DNA from: Segatella baroniae B14
GTDB taxonomy: Bacteria > Bacteroidota > Bacteroidia > Bacteroidales > Bacteroidaceae
Direction: 5' to 3'
Assembly (NCBI RefSeq): GCF_022024235.1
Contig: NZ_CP091799.1
Coordinates: forward strand, 2,421,001 to 2,485,000
Length of the DNA stretch: 64,000 nucleotides
The stretch's first letter is position 1. Each line of letters starts with the position of its first letter. The translations under genes were made by a program, and so were the position numbers. Below the pieces are notes generated by a model that ran no database searches, was not told where the DNA came from, and saw nothing but the letters and a program-made list of their open reading frames with translations. Positions 31,065 through 40,175 of the stretch are shown here, piece after piece.

Positions 31065-32351
31065 ATGAAAACATTATTTAGAACAATTATTACCTTAATA
31101 ATTCTTTTTCTTTACGGAATTACTTTACAAGCCCAGATCATTTCTTGCCATGATGGTAAATTTTGGCGAGGAAATCAACCGTATTATTATGTCGGAACCA
31201 ATTTCTGGTATGGTGCAATACTTGGTTCGGAAGGCCAGGGAGGTAATCGCGCTCGTTTGAAAAGGGAGCTTAATCATATGCAGCGTTTGGGAATCAATAA
31301 TCTTCGTATTTTGGTCGGATCTGATGGCTTACGAGGTGTAAAAACCAAAGTTGAACCTACTTTACAAGTTGCTCCGGGAGTATATAATGATACAATTATG
31401 GCAGGTTTGGATTATTTACTGGCAGAAATGGGAAAGCGTAACATGGTAGCTGTTCTCTATCTTAATAATTCATGGGAGTGGAGTGGTGGATATGGCTTTT
31501 ATCTGGAACATGCTGGCGAAGGCAAAGCTCCGCGGCCAAATGAAGATGGATATCCTGCTTTCATGAATTTTGTATCCAAGTTTGCTACCAATAAAAAAGC
31601 GCATCAACTCTTTTATGATTATGTGAAATTTATTTTGAGCCGTACCAATCGTTATACAGGTAAACGTTATATCGATGATCCGACCATTATGTCATGGCAG
31701 ATAGGTAATGAACCTCGTGCTTTCAGCAAGAAAGTTCTTCCTGCATTTGCACAATGGTTATCTGAAGCTTCTGCACTGATTCGCAAGCTAGACCCTAATC
31801 ATCTGATTTCTATCGGTAGTGAAGGTTCTTGGGGATGCGAGAATGATGAAAAAGTATATGAGCAGATTTGTGCTGATAAAAATATCGATTACTGTAATGT
31901 TCATTTATGGCCTTATAATTGGAGTTGGGCTAAGGCTGACTCCTTGATAGAAAATTTGCCTCGGGCCAAAAAAAATACGAAAGAGTATATAGATCATCAT
32001 TTGATTATCTGTAAGCGATTGCAAAAACCTCTTGTTATGGAAGAATATGGATACCCACGTGACGGATTCAAATTTGATCTTGAGGCATCTACCCATGCTC
32101 GTGACAGCTATTATCAGTATGTATTTGGGCTGGTTGCTGAAAATGCTACGAAAGGCGGGCTCTTTGCCGGATGTAACTTCTGGGGATGGGGTGGTGAAGC
32201 CAAACCGAAACATGAACAGTGGCAGGTAGGTGATGACTATACGGGTGATCCTGCACAAGAAGCGCAAGGGCTAAATTCCGTTTTTGTAACAGATAAGTCT
32301 ACATTGGCTATAGTCAAAAAGTATTGTAAAATCTTATCTTCTATTCGATAA
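31065..32351 (+). CDS. GH5 endo-beta-1,4-mannanase (GH5_7-like)
   Basis: 428 residues from the ATG at 31065, which opens a signal peptide (MKTLFRTIITLIILFLYGITLQAQ); upstream in-frame codons add only a TTG start. TIM-barrel mannanase motifs: YYYVGTNFWYGA, NNLRILVGSDG, acid/base Glu216 in QIGNEPR, HLWPYNW and nucleophile Glu327 in VMEEYGYPRDG. These match the GH5_7 mannanase pattern. It attacks the mannan backbone outside the cell or in the periplasm. Followed after 42 bp by a GH3 gene, forming a two-gene operon at the edge of the galactoglucomannan locus. Confidence 0.9.
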   Translation: MKTLFRTIITLIILFLYGITLQAQIISCHDGKFWRGNQPYYYVGTNFWYGAILGSEGQGGNRARLKRELNHMQRLGINNLRILVGSDGLRGVKTKVEPTLQVAPGVYNDTIMAGLDYLLAEMGKRNMVAVLYLNNSWEWSGGYGFYLEHAGEGKAPRPNEDGYPAFMNFVSKFATNKKAHQLFYDYVKFILSRTNRYTGKRYIDDPTIMSWQIGNEPRAFSKKVLPAFAQWLSEASALIRKLDPNHLISIGSEGSWGCENDEKVYEQICADKNIDYCNVHLWPYNWSWAKADSLIENLPRAKKNTKEYIDHHLIICKRLQKPLVMEEYGYPRDGFKFDLEASTHARDSYYQYVFGLVAENATKGGLFAGCNFWGWGGEAKPKHEQWQVGDDYTGDPAQEAQGLNSVFVTDKSTLAIVKKYCKILSSIR

Positions 32352-32393
32352 TCACGAATAGAATAATCTATAATCTAACTATTTATCAACAGA

Positions 32394-34751
32394 ATGAATA
32401 AAAAAATTGGTGTTTTTGCGTTAGGAATTTGTTTGTCTGGAGCATCAATGGCACAGGCTCCTCAGTTACGAGCTGACAATATTGACGAGATTATTGCTGC
32501 TATGACGTTGGAAGAGAAAGCCCAACTCTTAACAGGTTGTGGTAATGCTGGATTCCCAGGAAGTGGAGCTGCTATGGGGCATCAAACGAAGTTGGTGGCG
32601 GGTGCTGCGGGTGTTACTGCAGGAATCCCACGTTTGGGTATACCACAGACGGTTGTTGCCGATGGTCCTGCTGGAGTTCATATTGATGCATATCGTAAGG
32701 GTACAAATCAAACTTTCTTTGCTACAGGTTTCCCTATAGGTACTTGTTTGGCTTCAACCTGGAATTTAGATTTGGTAGAAAAAGTAGGTAAGGCTATTGG
32801 TAATGAAACTTTGGAATATGGATGTGATGCCATTTTAGGTCCAGGTATGAATCTGCATCGTAACCCGCTTTGTGGCCGTAATTTCGAATATTATAGTGAA
32901 GATCCTATTGTTACGGGATTGATAGGTGCTGCTATGGTAAAAGGAATCCAAAGTCAGGGGGTAGGTGTATCTGCTAAGCATTTTGCTGTAAACTCGCAAG
33001 AGTCTGATCGTACACGTGTAGATGAACGTGTCAGTCAGCGTGCTTTGCGTGAACTTTATCTCAAGGGTTTTGAGATAATGGTACGTAAGAGTGCTCCGTG
33101 GACTCTCATGTCTTCTTATAATCGTATTAATGGAGTATATTCTCAGGGCAATTATGATTTGTTGACTAAAGTGCTTCGACAAGACTGGGGATTTAAGGGT
33201 ATCGTTATGACCGATTGGATAGGTGAACGTGCTGATTTACCAATAAGTGATGTTGTCAAAGCTGGTAATGATTTGTTGATGCCTGGTTTCCCTACTCAAG
33301 TAAATCATATCATTGAGGGAGTGAAAAGTGGAAAAATAGATATAAAAGATGTAGACCGTAATGTGCGTAATATGTTGGAATATATCGTGAAAACGCCTCG
33401 TTTTAAGGGTTATAAATTCTCGAATACACCAAATTTAAAAGCACATGCTGCTATAACTAGACAGTCTTCTACTGAAGGTATGGTCTTACTGAAGAATGGT
33501 AAACTGAATGGTCAGCATATTTTGCCGATGAAGCAGATGAGTAAGGTCGCCCTCTTTGGTGTAAATAGCTATGACTTTATGAGTGGTGGTCTCGGTTCTG
33601 GCTGTGTTAATGTTCCTTATGTGGTAGATATGGTTCAAGGATTGAAAAATGCTGGTATCAGTACAACAGCACAGTTGACTGACATTTATGAAAAGTACGT
33701 AGCTTATGCCAAGTCAAAGTTGAAAGCAGATAAGAATCCTGAAATGTGGTTCTTGGATCAGGGACAGCCTAAACTAGATGAAATTGAAATTTCTCGTCGT
33801 TGTGTTGAACATGAAGTGTCGGAGGCTCAGGCTGCTATTATTACAATCGGTAGACAGGCTGGTGAAGGTCTTGATCGTAAGATAGAAGGTGAATTTAATC
33901 TTTCTGCTCAAGAAAAGGATATGATATCAAACGTCAGTGCTGTTTTCCATAATCAAGGTAAACCGGTTATTGTTGTAATTAATTCTGGTAGTGTTATGGA
34001 AACTGCAAGTTGGCGTGATTTAGTAGATGCTATTCTTGTAGCATGGCAACCTGGTGAAGAAGGTGGTAACTCTGTAGTAGATGTATTAACAGGTAAAGCA
34101 AATCCTTCGGGAAGACTTACGATGACATGGCCTATAGCTGCGGTAGATCATCCTTCTACAGCTAATTTCCCTCAGCAGCCTGATTATTATAATCTTACAG
34201 AAAAACTTTATGCTAATAATCTTGCAGGTGTAAACTATACTAATCATGATGAAGATATTTATGTAGGATATCGTTATTTCGATGCTTTTGATAAGCCGGT
34301 AGCTTATCCTTTCGGTTATGGTTTGAGTTATACAACTTTCAGTATGAGTAACTTTGCTGTTAAACAAATAAAAGATAAGGTACAGGTGAAGGTTACAGTC
34401 AAGAATACGGGTAAAACAAGTGGCAAGCAGGTGGCACAGATCTATGTTCAAGCTCCAAAAGGTAATTATGAAAAACCTGTCAAGGAATTGAAATCTTTTG
34501 CTAAAACTCAGGAATTAGCTCCAGGTCAGAGCCAGATTTTAACAATGACAATAGACCGTCGTGACTTAACGAGCTTTGATGAGGCTAACAGTCAGTGGAA
34601 AGGTGATGCTGGTGAGTATGTATTTATGGTAGGTGATAATGCTGCTCATATGGTTGGTACAGCTAAACTTCGTTTGGTGGAATATACAGAGAAGGTCAGT
34701 GAGGCCATGAAGCCACAGCATACGCTTAACTTATTGAGAAGAAATAAATAA
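32394..34751 (+). CDS. GH3 beta-glycosidase (beta-glucosidase type)
   Basis: 785 residues; signal peptide MNKKIGVFALGICLSGASMAQ, so periplasmic. N-terminal GH3 barrel with nucleophile Asp274 (IVMTDWIG), the KHFAVNSQE substrate-binding motif and GPGMNLHRNPLCGRNFEYYSEDP; alpha/beta sandwich in the middle (VVINSGSVMETASW), and a C-terminal fibronectin-III-like domain (about 680-760). Such enzymes release glucose from beta-linked oligosaccharides; in this locus that would be the glucose ends of glucomannan fragments. A beta-mannosidase or xylosidase activity cannot be excluded. Second gene of the GH5 operon. Confidence 0.92.
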   Translation: MNKKIGVFALGICLSGASMAQAPQLRADNIDEIIAAMTLEEKAQLLTGCGNAGFPGSGAAMGHQTKLVAGAAGVTAGIPRLGIPQTVVADGPAGVHIDAYRKGTNQTFFATGFPIGTCLASTWNLDLVEKVGKAIGNETLEYGCDAILGPGMNLHRNPLCGRNFEYYSEDPIVTGLIGAAMVKGIQSQGVGVSAKHFAVNSQESDRTRVDERVSQRALRELYLKGFEIMVRKSAPWTLMSSYNRINGVYSQGNYDLLTKVLRQDWGFKGIVMTDWIGERADLPISDVVKAGNDLLMPGFPTQVNHIIEGVKSGKIDIKDVDRNVRNMLEYIVKTPRFKGYKFSNTPNLKAHAAITRQSSTEGMVLLKNGKLNGQHILPMKQMSKVALFGVNSYDFMSGGLGSGCVNVPYVVDMVQGLKNAGISTTAQLTDIYEKYVAYAKSKLKADKNPEMWFLDQGQPKLDEIEISRRCVEHEVSEAQAAIITIGRQAGEGLDRKIEGEFNLSAQEKDMISNVSAVFHNQGKPVIVVINSGSVMETASWRDLVDAILVAWQPGEEGGNSVVDVLTGKANPSGRLTMTWPIAAVDHPSTANFPQQPDYYNLTEKLYANNLAGVNYTNHDEDIYVGYRYFDAFDKPVAYPFGYGLSYTTFSMSNFAVKQIKDKVQVKVTVKNTGKTSGKQVAQIYVQAPKGNYEKPVKELKSFAKTQELAPGQSQILTMTIDRRDLTSFDEANSQWKGDAGEYVFMVGDNAAHMVGTAKLRLVEYTEKVSEAMKPQHTLNLLRRNK

Positions 34752-34776
34752 TCTTTGTATAGGATCATATAAAAAC

Positions 34777-34813
34777 GAAAAGAGGATATGTTATTGAAGC
34801 ATATCCTCTTTTC
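34777..34813. terminator. Bidirectional terminator between the convergent GH3 and GH36 genes
   Basis: Perfect 14-bp stem GAAAAGAGGATATG (34777-34790) / 34800-34813, loop of nine, flanked by T-rich DNA on the plus side and by A-rich DNA upstream. Confidence 0.88.
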
Positions 34814-34833
34814 ATTTTAGCAATGAAATCTGT

Positions 34834-37023
34834 TTATTGAGCTGTTAAGTATAAAACTCTACTTGACCAACTGTCTTTTTTATCCCAATCTACATGATGG
34901 GTTAATGGCATGTCGAGTCCATGATTCATCAAGTATGCACCGCTATAGCTTTTGCCTTCACAGTCTAATTCCTTATTATCTATGCGATTCAGTTCGTGTA
35001 CAGTATACATTTTGTTGGCATCTAAGCCTGCCATTTTGATGCGAGGCAAGTGTTGGTTTTGAAAGGTTTCTGTTTTCCACCAATAGAATACAGCCTTATC
35101 CTTAGCATCACTGACATACATAAGTGATGCTACGCCCTTGTGATCAAATGGACTCTGAAGACGATAGATGTTACCGAACTGTACGACAGGTCGAATAGTT
35201 TTGTATTCTGCAATTGCTTTTTTACAGAGAGACTTTTCTTCATTAGTCATATTTTTAGGTTGAATTTCCATGCCCAGACGTCCGCTCATGGCAACATCAA
35301 TACGGTATTTGAGAGCAGTTGTGCGGAAAACGGTGTGGTTTGGTACAGCTGATATGTGGCTTGCCATAGCAATCGCTGGGAAGAAATAGCTCGTTCCCCA
35401 TTGCATATAGATACGTTGTAATGCATCTGTATTATCACTAACCCAAAATTCATCAAAATAAGGTAGTACCCCCCAGTTGGCTCTACCACCACCGCTGGCA
35501 CAGGCTTGAATAATAACATCAGGATATTTGGCGCGGATACGTTTCATGACGTTGTTGAATCCTTGATGATAATTAATATAAAGATGACTCTGTTCGTTCA
35601 TGCCTAGATATTGACTGCCGTGATTAAGTATAAACATATTAGCATCCCATTTAATATAGGCTATATCAGGATACTTCGTCAGAAGATTGTCGATGGTATT
35701 GAAAACAAATTGTTGAACTTTCGGGTTGCCCATATCTAGAACTAATTGGGTACCTCCACGACCTTTTACGGCATTGCGTTTCGGAGCTTTAACCACCCAG
35801 TCTGGATGTTTCTCGTAAAGTTCACTGGCTGTATTCGTCATTTCCGGTTCAAGCCAAATACCAAATTTTATACCATGCTTTTTGGCATCGCGGAGTAAGC
35901 CTTCTATCCCTTCTGGTAATTTTTTCTTGTCTACCACCCAATCTCCTAAAGCACAGTTGTCAGTAAGTCGAGGATATTTTCCTCCAAACCATCCATCGTC
36001 CATGACAAATAGTTCTCCTCCCATATCTGCGATGTCACCCATCATCTGATCCATACCTTTTTGGTTAATATCAAAGTATACTCCTTCCCAGCTATTGAGT
36101 AGAATCATGCGTTCTTGGTTACCATGACTAAGCATATAATCACGTCCCCATTTGTGAAAATTTCTACTTGCTCCACTCAGTCCCTTATCTGAAAAGGTAA
36201 ACGCTAATGTAGGAGTAATGAATTTCTCACCTTTTTTCAGTTGATATTCAGAGTTATCTTCATTGATACCTGCAAAAAGATAATGATATTCGGTATCATC
36301 GGTAACCATTTTAAGTTTATAGTTGCCACTGTAGCAGAGTGCTGCTCCAATAATGTCGCCCGTGTTTTCTTGCGCTTTTCCATCAAGCGATAGCATAACT
36401 TCGGCATGATCTGTATGGCTGTTTCTTACACCATCTTTATTGCGAATAACAAGTTCTCCAGGTTGTATGGGCTCTTCGACTACTTGTGCTTCGTTAGCCC
36501 AAGTTCCGTAAAGATGTGATATCCATACGTTTCCTCGGCGAATAGGTAACATCCCTGAAGCAAATTGAGTAAGAGTAATGGTACCTTTTTCTTGATGAGT
36601 AATCTCACTCCACACTTCCATCATATCGACATCTGTATATGCACGATATTTCAAATCTACTTGAAGTGCATAGATAGGGTCTTTCATGTGAATGGTGGTA
36701 ATAGTCGTATTTCCTTTTTGTTGGGTGTCATAACCTGTAATTTGTAGTTCTGTAGACATATTACCATCTGCATGTCGTATGGCTAATGCCGATTCAGATG
36801 GAGTATTTAAACCGTAGGCAGGATAGGCTTCCATTCTTCCACCTTGAGGTGACTGAAGTTCGCCAAGATTTATTTTTTGACCGAAATAGACATATTTAGG
36901 TTGCTGCCCTTTTTCGATATCAAGAATGAGTGATATGTTTTTAGACTGAATCGTGATATTTTCAGCCATTGCAGGCATTCCTGTAAAACATAAGGATAAA
37001 GCGCTGAATAGTATTTTTTTCAT
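34834..37023 (-). CDS. GH36 alpha-galactosidase
   Basis: 729 residues with signal peptide (MKKILFSALSLCFTGMPAMA). Three-part GH36 layout: N-terminal beta-sandwich (20-300), barrel (about 310-640) and C-terminal beta-domain. Motifs: VMDDGWFGG, GIWLEPEM, nucleophile Asp460 in YIKWDAN, CASGGGRANWGVL and acid/base Asp530 in WVSDNTD. It removes alpha-1,6-galactose side groups from galacto(gluco)mannan oligosaccharides in the periplasm. Co-transcribed with the esterase encoded 28 bp upstream. Confidence 0.95.
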   Translation of the reverse strand: MKKILFSALSLCFTGMPAMAENITIQSKNISLILDIEKGQQPKYVYFGQKINLGELQSPQGGRMEAYPAYGLNTPSESALAIRHADGNMSTELQITGYDTQQKGNTTITTIHMKDPIYALQVDLKYRAYTDVDMMEVWSEITHQEKGTITLTQFASGMLPIRRGNVWISHLYGTWANEAQVVEEPIQPGELVIRNKDGVRNSHTDHAEVMLSLDGKAQENTGDIIGAALCYSGNYKLKMVTDDTEYHYLFAGINEDNSEYQLKKGEKFITPTLAFTFSDKGLSGASRNFHKWGRDYMLSHGNQERMILLNSWEGVYFDINQKGMDQMMGDIADMGGELFVMDDGWFGGKYPRLTDNCALGDWVVDKKKLPEGIEGLLRDAKKHGIKFGIWLEPEMTNTASELYEKHPDWVVKAPKRNAVKGRGGTQLVLDMGNPKVQQFVFNTIDNLLTKYPDIAYIKWDANMFILNHGSQYLGMNEQSHLYINYHQGFNNVMKRIRAKYPDVIIQACASGGGRANWGVLPYFDEFWVSDNTDALQRIYMQWGTSYFFPAIAMASHISAVPNHTVFRTTALKYRIDVAMSGRLGMEIQPKNMTNEEKSLCKKAIAEYKTIRPVVQFGNIYRLQSPFDHKGVASLMYVSDAKDKAVFYWWKTETFQNQHLPRIKMAGLDANKMYTVHELNRIDNKELDCEGKSYSGAYLMNHGLDMPLTHHVDWDKKDSWSSRVLYLTAQ

Positions 37024-37051
37024 ATATTTGTAATTAAGGTGTTATTGGTTT

Positions 37052-38509
37052 TTACCAGTTGTCAGTTCGGAAAGGTAGGAGTGGAAGCATCGCACAGTTT
37101 TTCAGATTACCTAGTTGAAAATTGCGAAAACAATAGCGTACAGCGACTGGATTTTTAACTTCTGAAGAGTAAACTGCGATGGTTTCGTTTTTAGGATCGT
37201 TGCCCGCTTTCCAGTAATGTTGGGCTGTCGCTTTATGGAATACTCTGTCAGCACCGGCAACCTCAAATCCTTCAATATTTTCAAATCGTGATACTCCTCC
37301 ATAATTATTAGTTAAGCGAACGTAACAAGTGTCATTAGAAATCGTCATGTCTTGATAGCGCATGCTTTCACACCATAGATTTTTTATGCCATAATTATGA
37401 TTGAGAGCGATGTAAGCGAGTCGTTCGCCAACAGTTTTTTTGTTGCGAGGATGAATCTGTGACCATTCGAAGGGATATACCAAGTCGTTCGTGCAAACAA
37501 TATCGCTGTTGGGAATAATATCGGCTGCACGTATCTGTTGTTCACGAAGTAGAGCACCAGAAATACCATTTTTCCCTTCTGCATCTTGATAATAAGGTGC
37601 TATTTGTACAAAATAAAAGGGTATTTCACCCAACTTGAAATCACGACGCCATTGTTCTACTAATAATTTAAGGTTATCAGAATATTTATTTCCAGGGTCA
37701 CCTACATTAGAGCAACCTTGATAAAATAAAATGCCTTTTATGGTGTAGTTTAAGATGGGATGGAAAGTTCCATTACCCCAAACTAATGGTCTGAGGTAAT
37801 CATAAGTAGAATACTTCTTGATGATGTTAGTTGAATCTAAAGGCTCTTTGGTATATTTTTTTAGATTCTCTTTATCCAACCAACTCTCGACGCGTGAACC
37901 ACCTTTGTTGGCAAGTATAAGTCCTACTGGTATATCTAAAGTGCGTTTCATGACACGAGCAAAGAAATATCCAACAGCACTACATTCGTTGATGGTATTG
38001 ATATTGATAGATTCCCATTTGCAATCGGCATCCTCCTGTGGTTCCATACGCATAGTGCTCGGAATTTTCACATAATGAATTCCTTTGGCCGATGAGGCAT
38101 CTGACACTGTTTCGTTATATCCTTCTAGTGGACAATTCCAAAAGCCTTTAATAGGAAATTCCATATTACTTTGGCCAGCGCAAACCCAAACTTCTCCCGA
38201 GAGAATATTCTTGATGGTTGTTTGTTCACCGTCATCAAAAGTAATGGATAGTGGAGTATAGCTGGCTGCGGGTGTATTTACCTTGAGTAGCCATTTTCCA
38301 TTCTTGTTAGCTAGGGTCGTATAAATGTCGTTAGACCATGATACACTGACTTTAATTTCTTTGTTAGGTTTGCTCCATCCCCACAATCGGGCTTCAGTTT
38401 GTTGTTGGAGAACCATATTGTCACAAATCATGTGGGGAAGTTTGACTTTAGCCTGTGTCTGATAGAAGCAAAATGCTGTTACGGCAAATAGAAATAATTT
38501 TTTGAACAT
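37052..38509 (-). CDS. SGNH-type acetyl esterase (sialate O-acetylesterase-like)
   Basis: 485 residues; signal peptide MFKKLFLFAVTAFCFYQTQA. A beta-domain with LPHMICDNMVLQQQ and ARLWGW (about 22-105) precedes the SGNH core: WVCAGQSNMEFP holds the likely nucleophile serine, LANKGGSRVESWL and ILFYQGCSNVGD are further blocks, and a DXXH-like SQIHPRNKK block closes the site. The family is annotated as sialate O-acetylesterase, but in hemicellulose loci members deacetylate glycans; here acetylated mannan is the likely substrate. First gene of the minus-strand operon with GH36, divergent from the CE7 esterase. Confidence 0.85.
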   Translation of the reverse strand: MFKKLFLFAVTAFCFYQTQAKVKLPHMICDNMVLQQQTEARLWGWSKPNKEIKVSVSWSNDIYTTLANKNGKWLLKVNTPAASYTPLSITFDDGEQTTIKNILSGEVWVCAGQSNMEFPIKGFWNCPLEGYNETVSDASSAKGIHYVKIPSTMRMEPQEDADCKWESININTINECSAVGYFFARVMKRTLDIPVGLILANKGGSRVESWLDKENLKKYTKEPLDSTNIIKKYSTYDYLRPLVWGNGTFHPILNYTIKGILFYQGCSNVGDPGNKYSDNLKLLVEQWRRDFKLGEIPFYFVQIAPYYQDAEGKNGISGALLREQQIRAADIIPNSDIVCTNDLVYPFEWSQIHPRNKKTVGERLAYIALNHNYGIKNLWCESMRYQDMTISNDTCYVRLTNNYGGVSRFENIEGFEVAGADRVFHKATAQHYWKAGNDPKNETIAVYSSEVKNPVAVRYCFRNFQLGNLKNCAMLPLLPFRTDNW

Positions 38510-38559
38510 TTGTTAGTAATTAATGAGTTGTAATGTTAGGTTTAAAGTATATAATGTTG

Positions 38560-38567
38560 CAAATATA
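38560..38567 (-). promoter_or_regulatory. -7 box TATATTTG for the esterase-GH36 operon
   Basis: Reads TATATTTG on the minus strand (38567 to 38560), exact TAnnTTTG match, about 50 bp before the ATG at 38509. Confidence 0.65.
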
Positions 38568-38586
38568 GATATATTTTAGATATATA

Positions 38587-38616
38587 GTGCATACTTTATT
38601 GACTTTCGTTTATACT
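38587..38616 (-). promoter_or_regulatory. Mannan-locus operator, minus-strand promoter
   Basis: Minus-strand direct repeats AGTATAAAC (38616-38608) and AGTATGCAC (38595-38587), 21 bp apart; the nearer ends exactly 19 bp before the -7 box. Same geometry as the promoters at 38808 and 47542. Confidence 0.6.
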
Positions 38617-38645
38617 TTCTTGCTAAAAATAGATGTGGAAAATGT

Positions 38646-38662
38646 AAAGTATCACTTATACT
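38646..38662. promoter_or_regulatory. Central operator-like element in the divergent region
   Basis: AAAGTATCACTTATACT contains AGTATCACT on the plus strand and AGTATAAGTG on the minus strand, the same words as the flanking operators. It lies between the two promoters (46 bp from the minus-strand pair) and could serve either as an upstream or looping site. The rest of the 38510-38891 gap holds no gene. Confidence 0.4.
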
Positions 38663-38758
38663 CTTTTTCATTTTTGATGAGTCTAAGCAAAATGATTTAA
38701 TTGTGTTTTAAATAGTATGTTTCCGATGTGAAAGCAGTTTTTATTCAAATGATGTTAA

Positions 38759-38788
38759 AGTGTAAGGAATGGTCAAAATAGTATAAGT
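38759..38788 (+). promoter_or_regulatory. Mannan-locus operator, plus-strand promoter
   Basis: Direct repeats AGTGTAAGG (38759-38767) and AGTATAAGT (38780-38788), 21 bp apart; the nearer copy ends 19 bp before the -7 box at 38808. Confidence 0.6.
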
Positions 38789-38807
38789 GTTTTGCCAAAA
38801 GAAACGC

Positions 38808-38815
38808 TATCTTTG
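38808..38815 (+). promoter_or_regulatory. -7 box TATCTTTG for the CE7-GH26-GH130-permease-epimerase-AraC operon
   Basis: Exact TAnnTTTG match. There is no -33 consensus; the operator half-site takes its place, as expected for an activator-dependent promoter. Confidence 0.65.
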
Positions 38816-38891
38816 CAAAGTCATAGTTACCATATCAAGTGACTGAAACCTAATAATAATATAATTATTAACATTATCTTGTCATCTTACC

Positions 38892-40175
38892 ATGTATAGA
38901 CAAATATTTTTATTTTTTTTCTTGGCATTTTCTGTTTTGGGCATACAGGCTCAAATTCGTGGAACAAATATAATGGTGCAGGTCCAGCCAAATCATGCAG
39001 ACTGGAATTATAAGATAGGAGAAAAAGCTTCTTTTGAAGTTTCTGTCCTAAAATCGGGTACTCCTTTGGTTGGAGCAATTATCAGTTATGAAGCAGGACC
39101 TGTTATGTTCCCTACAGTAACAAAAGAGAAAGTGGAGCTCAAGGAAGGTAAGATGAAATGGACTGGAAGCATGAATACTCCTGGTTTTTATCGTCTTAAG
39201 GTTACTGCTCATGTAGATGGTAAAACTTATGAAGGATTATGTACGGCTGCTTTCTCACCAGAAAAAGTTCAACCTGCCACACATTGCCCGAAAGATTTTG
39301 ATGCTTTTTGGGAAAAAGCATTGGCTGATGCTCGCTTAATTCGTCTGAATCCAACCAAGCGATTGTTGGCGGAACGTTGTACCAAAGATATGAACGTGTA
39401 TGAGGTGAGTTATTCTAATGATTCTTATAGCAGCAAAATATATGGTATATTAAGTGTACCAGTAAAACCAGGAAAATATCCAGCTTTACTCCGTGTTCCG
39501 GGTGCTGGAGTTCGTCCTTATACAGGTGATACTTATACGGCTCCTGGTAAAGCTATAATCCTAGAAATAGGTATTCATGGCATACCCGTAACTTTGGATC
39601 AGAAAGTATATGATGACTTAGGATATGGAGCCCTTCGTAATTATAGCTTTACTAATCTTGATAATCCTAACGAAAACTATTATAAGCGCGTTGTAACAGG
39701 TGCTGTGAGAGGTGTAGATTATATCGCATCTCTTGATGAATGGAACGGTAAAACCCTAGGTGTAACCGGTGCAAGTCAAGGAGGTTTCTTGTCTTTGGCT
39801 GTAGCAGCTTTGGATAAGCGTGTTACTTTCTTGGCTGCAGTACATGATGCCATGTGTGACTATGAGTCTGAATTGAATGGTGTTGCAGGCGGTTGGCCAC
39901 ATTATTTTATATATGATAAAACTCCAAGTTTGCAAAAACTGAATGGTGTACGCTATTACGATGGAGTAAATTTTGCTCGTCGTATTCATGTACCTGGCTG
40001 GTTTTCTTTTGGCTATAATGATGAGGTTGTTCCTCCAACATCTTCTTATGGATTATATAATATTTATCCAGGCCAGAAACAAGTGAGTGTGTATCAGATG
40101 ACCGGTCATTTTTGGTATCAAGAACAGTGGGATGAGTGGCAAAATTATTTATGTAAACATTTGTTGAACGAATGA
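38892..40175 (+). CDS. Acetyl esterase of the acetylxylan-esterase (CE7-like) family
   Basis: 427 residues; signal peptide MYRQIFLFFFLAFSVLGIQA. An N-terminal Ig-like region (about 25-120) is followed by an alpha/beta-hydrolase: nucleophile Ser295 in GVTGASQGGFLSLA, Asp377 in GYNDEVVPP and His406 in TGHFWY, a complete triad. The family removes acetyl groups from short oligosaccharides; together with the SGNH esterase it would deacetylate glucomannan fragments. First gene of the mannobiose operon; its stop overlaps the GH26 start (ATGATGA). Confidence 0.88.
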   Translation: MYRQIFLFFFLAFSVLGIQAQIRGTNIMVQVQPNHADWNYKIGEKASFEVSVLKSGTPLVGAIISYEAGPVMFPTVTKEKVELKEGKMKWTGSMNTPGFYRLKVTAHVDGKTYEGLCTAAFSPEKVQPATHCPKDFDAFWEKALADARLIRLNPTKRLLAERCTKDMNVYEVSYSNDSYSSKIYGILSVPVKPGKYPALLRVPGAGVRPYTGDTYTAPGKAIILEIGIHGIPVTLDQKVYDDLGYGALRNYSFTNLDNPNENYYKRVVTGAVRGVDYIASLDEWNGKTLGVTGASQGGFLSLAVAALDKRVTFLAAVHDAMCDYESELNGVAGGWPHYFIYDKTPSLQKLNGVRYYDGVNFARRIHVPGWFSFGYNDEVVPPTSSYGLYNIYPGQKQVSVYQMTGHFWYQEQWDEWQNYLCKHLLNE

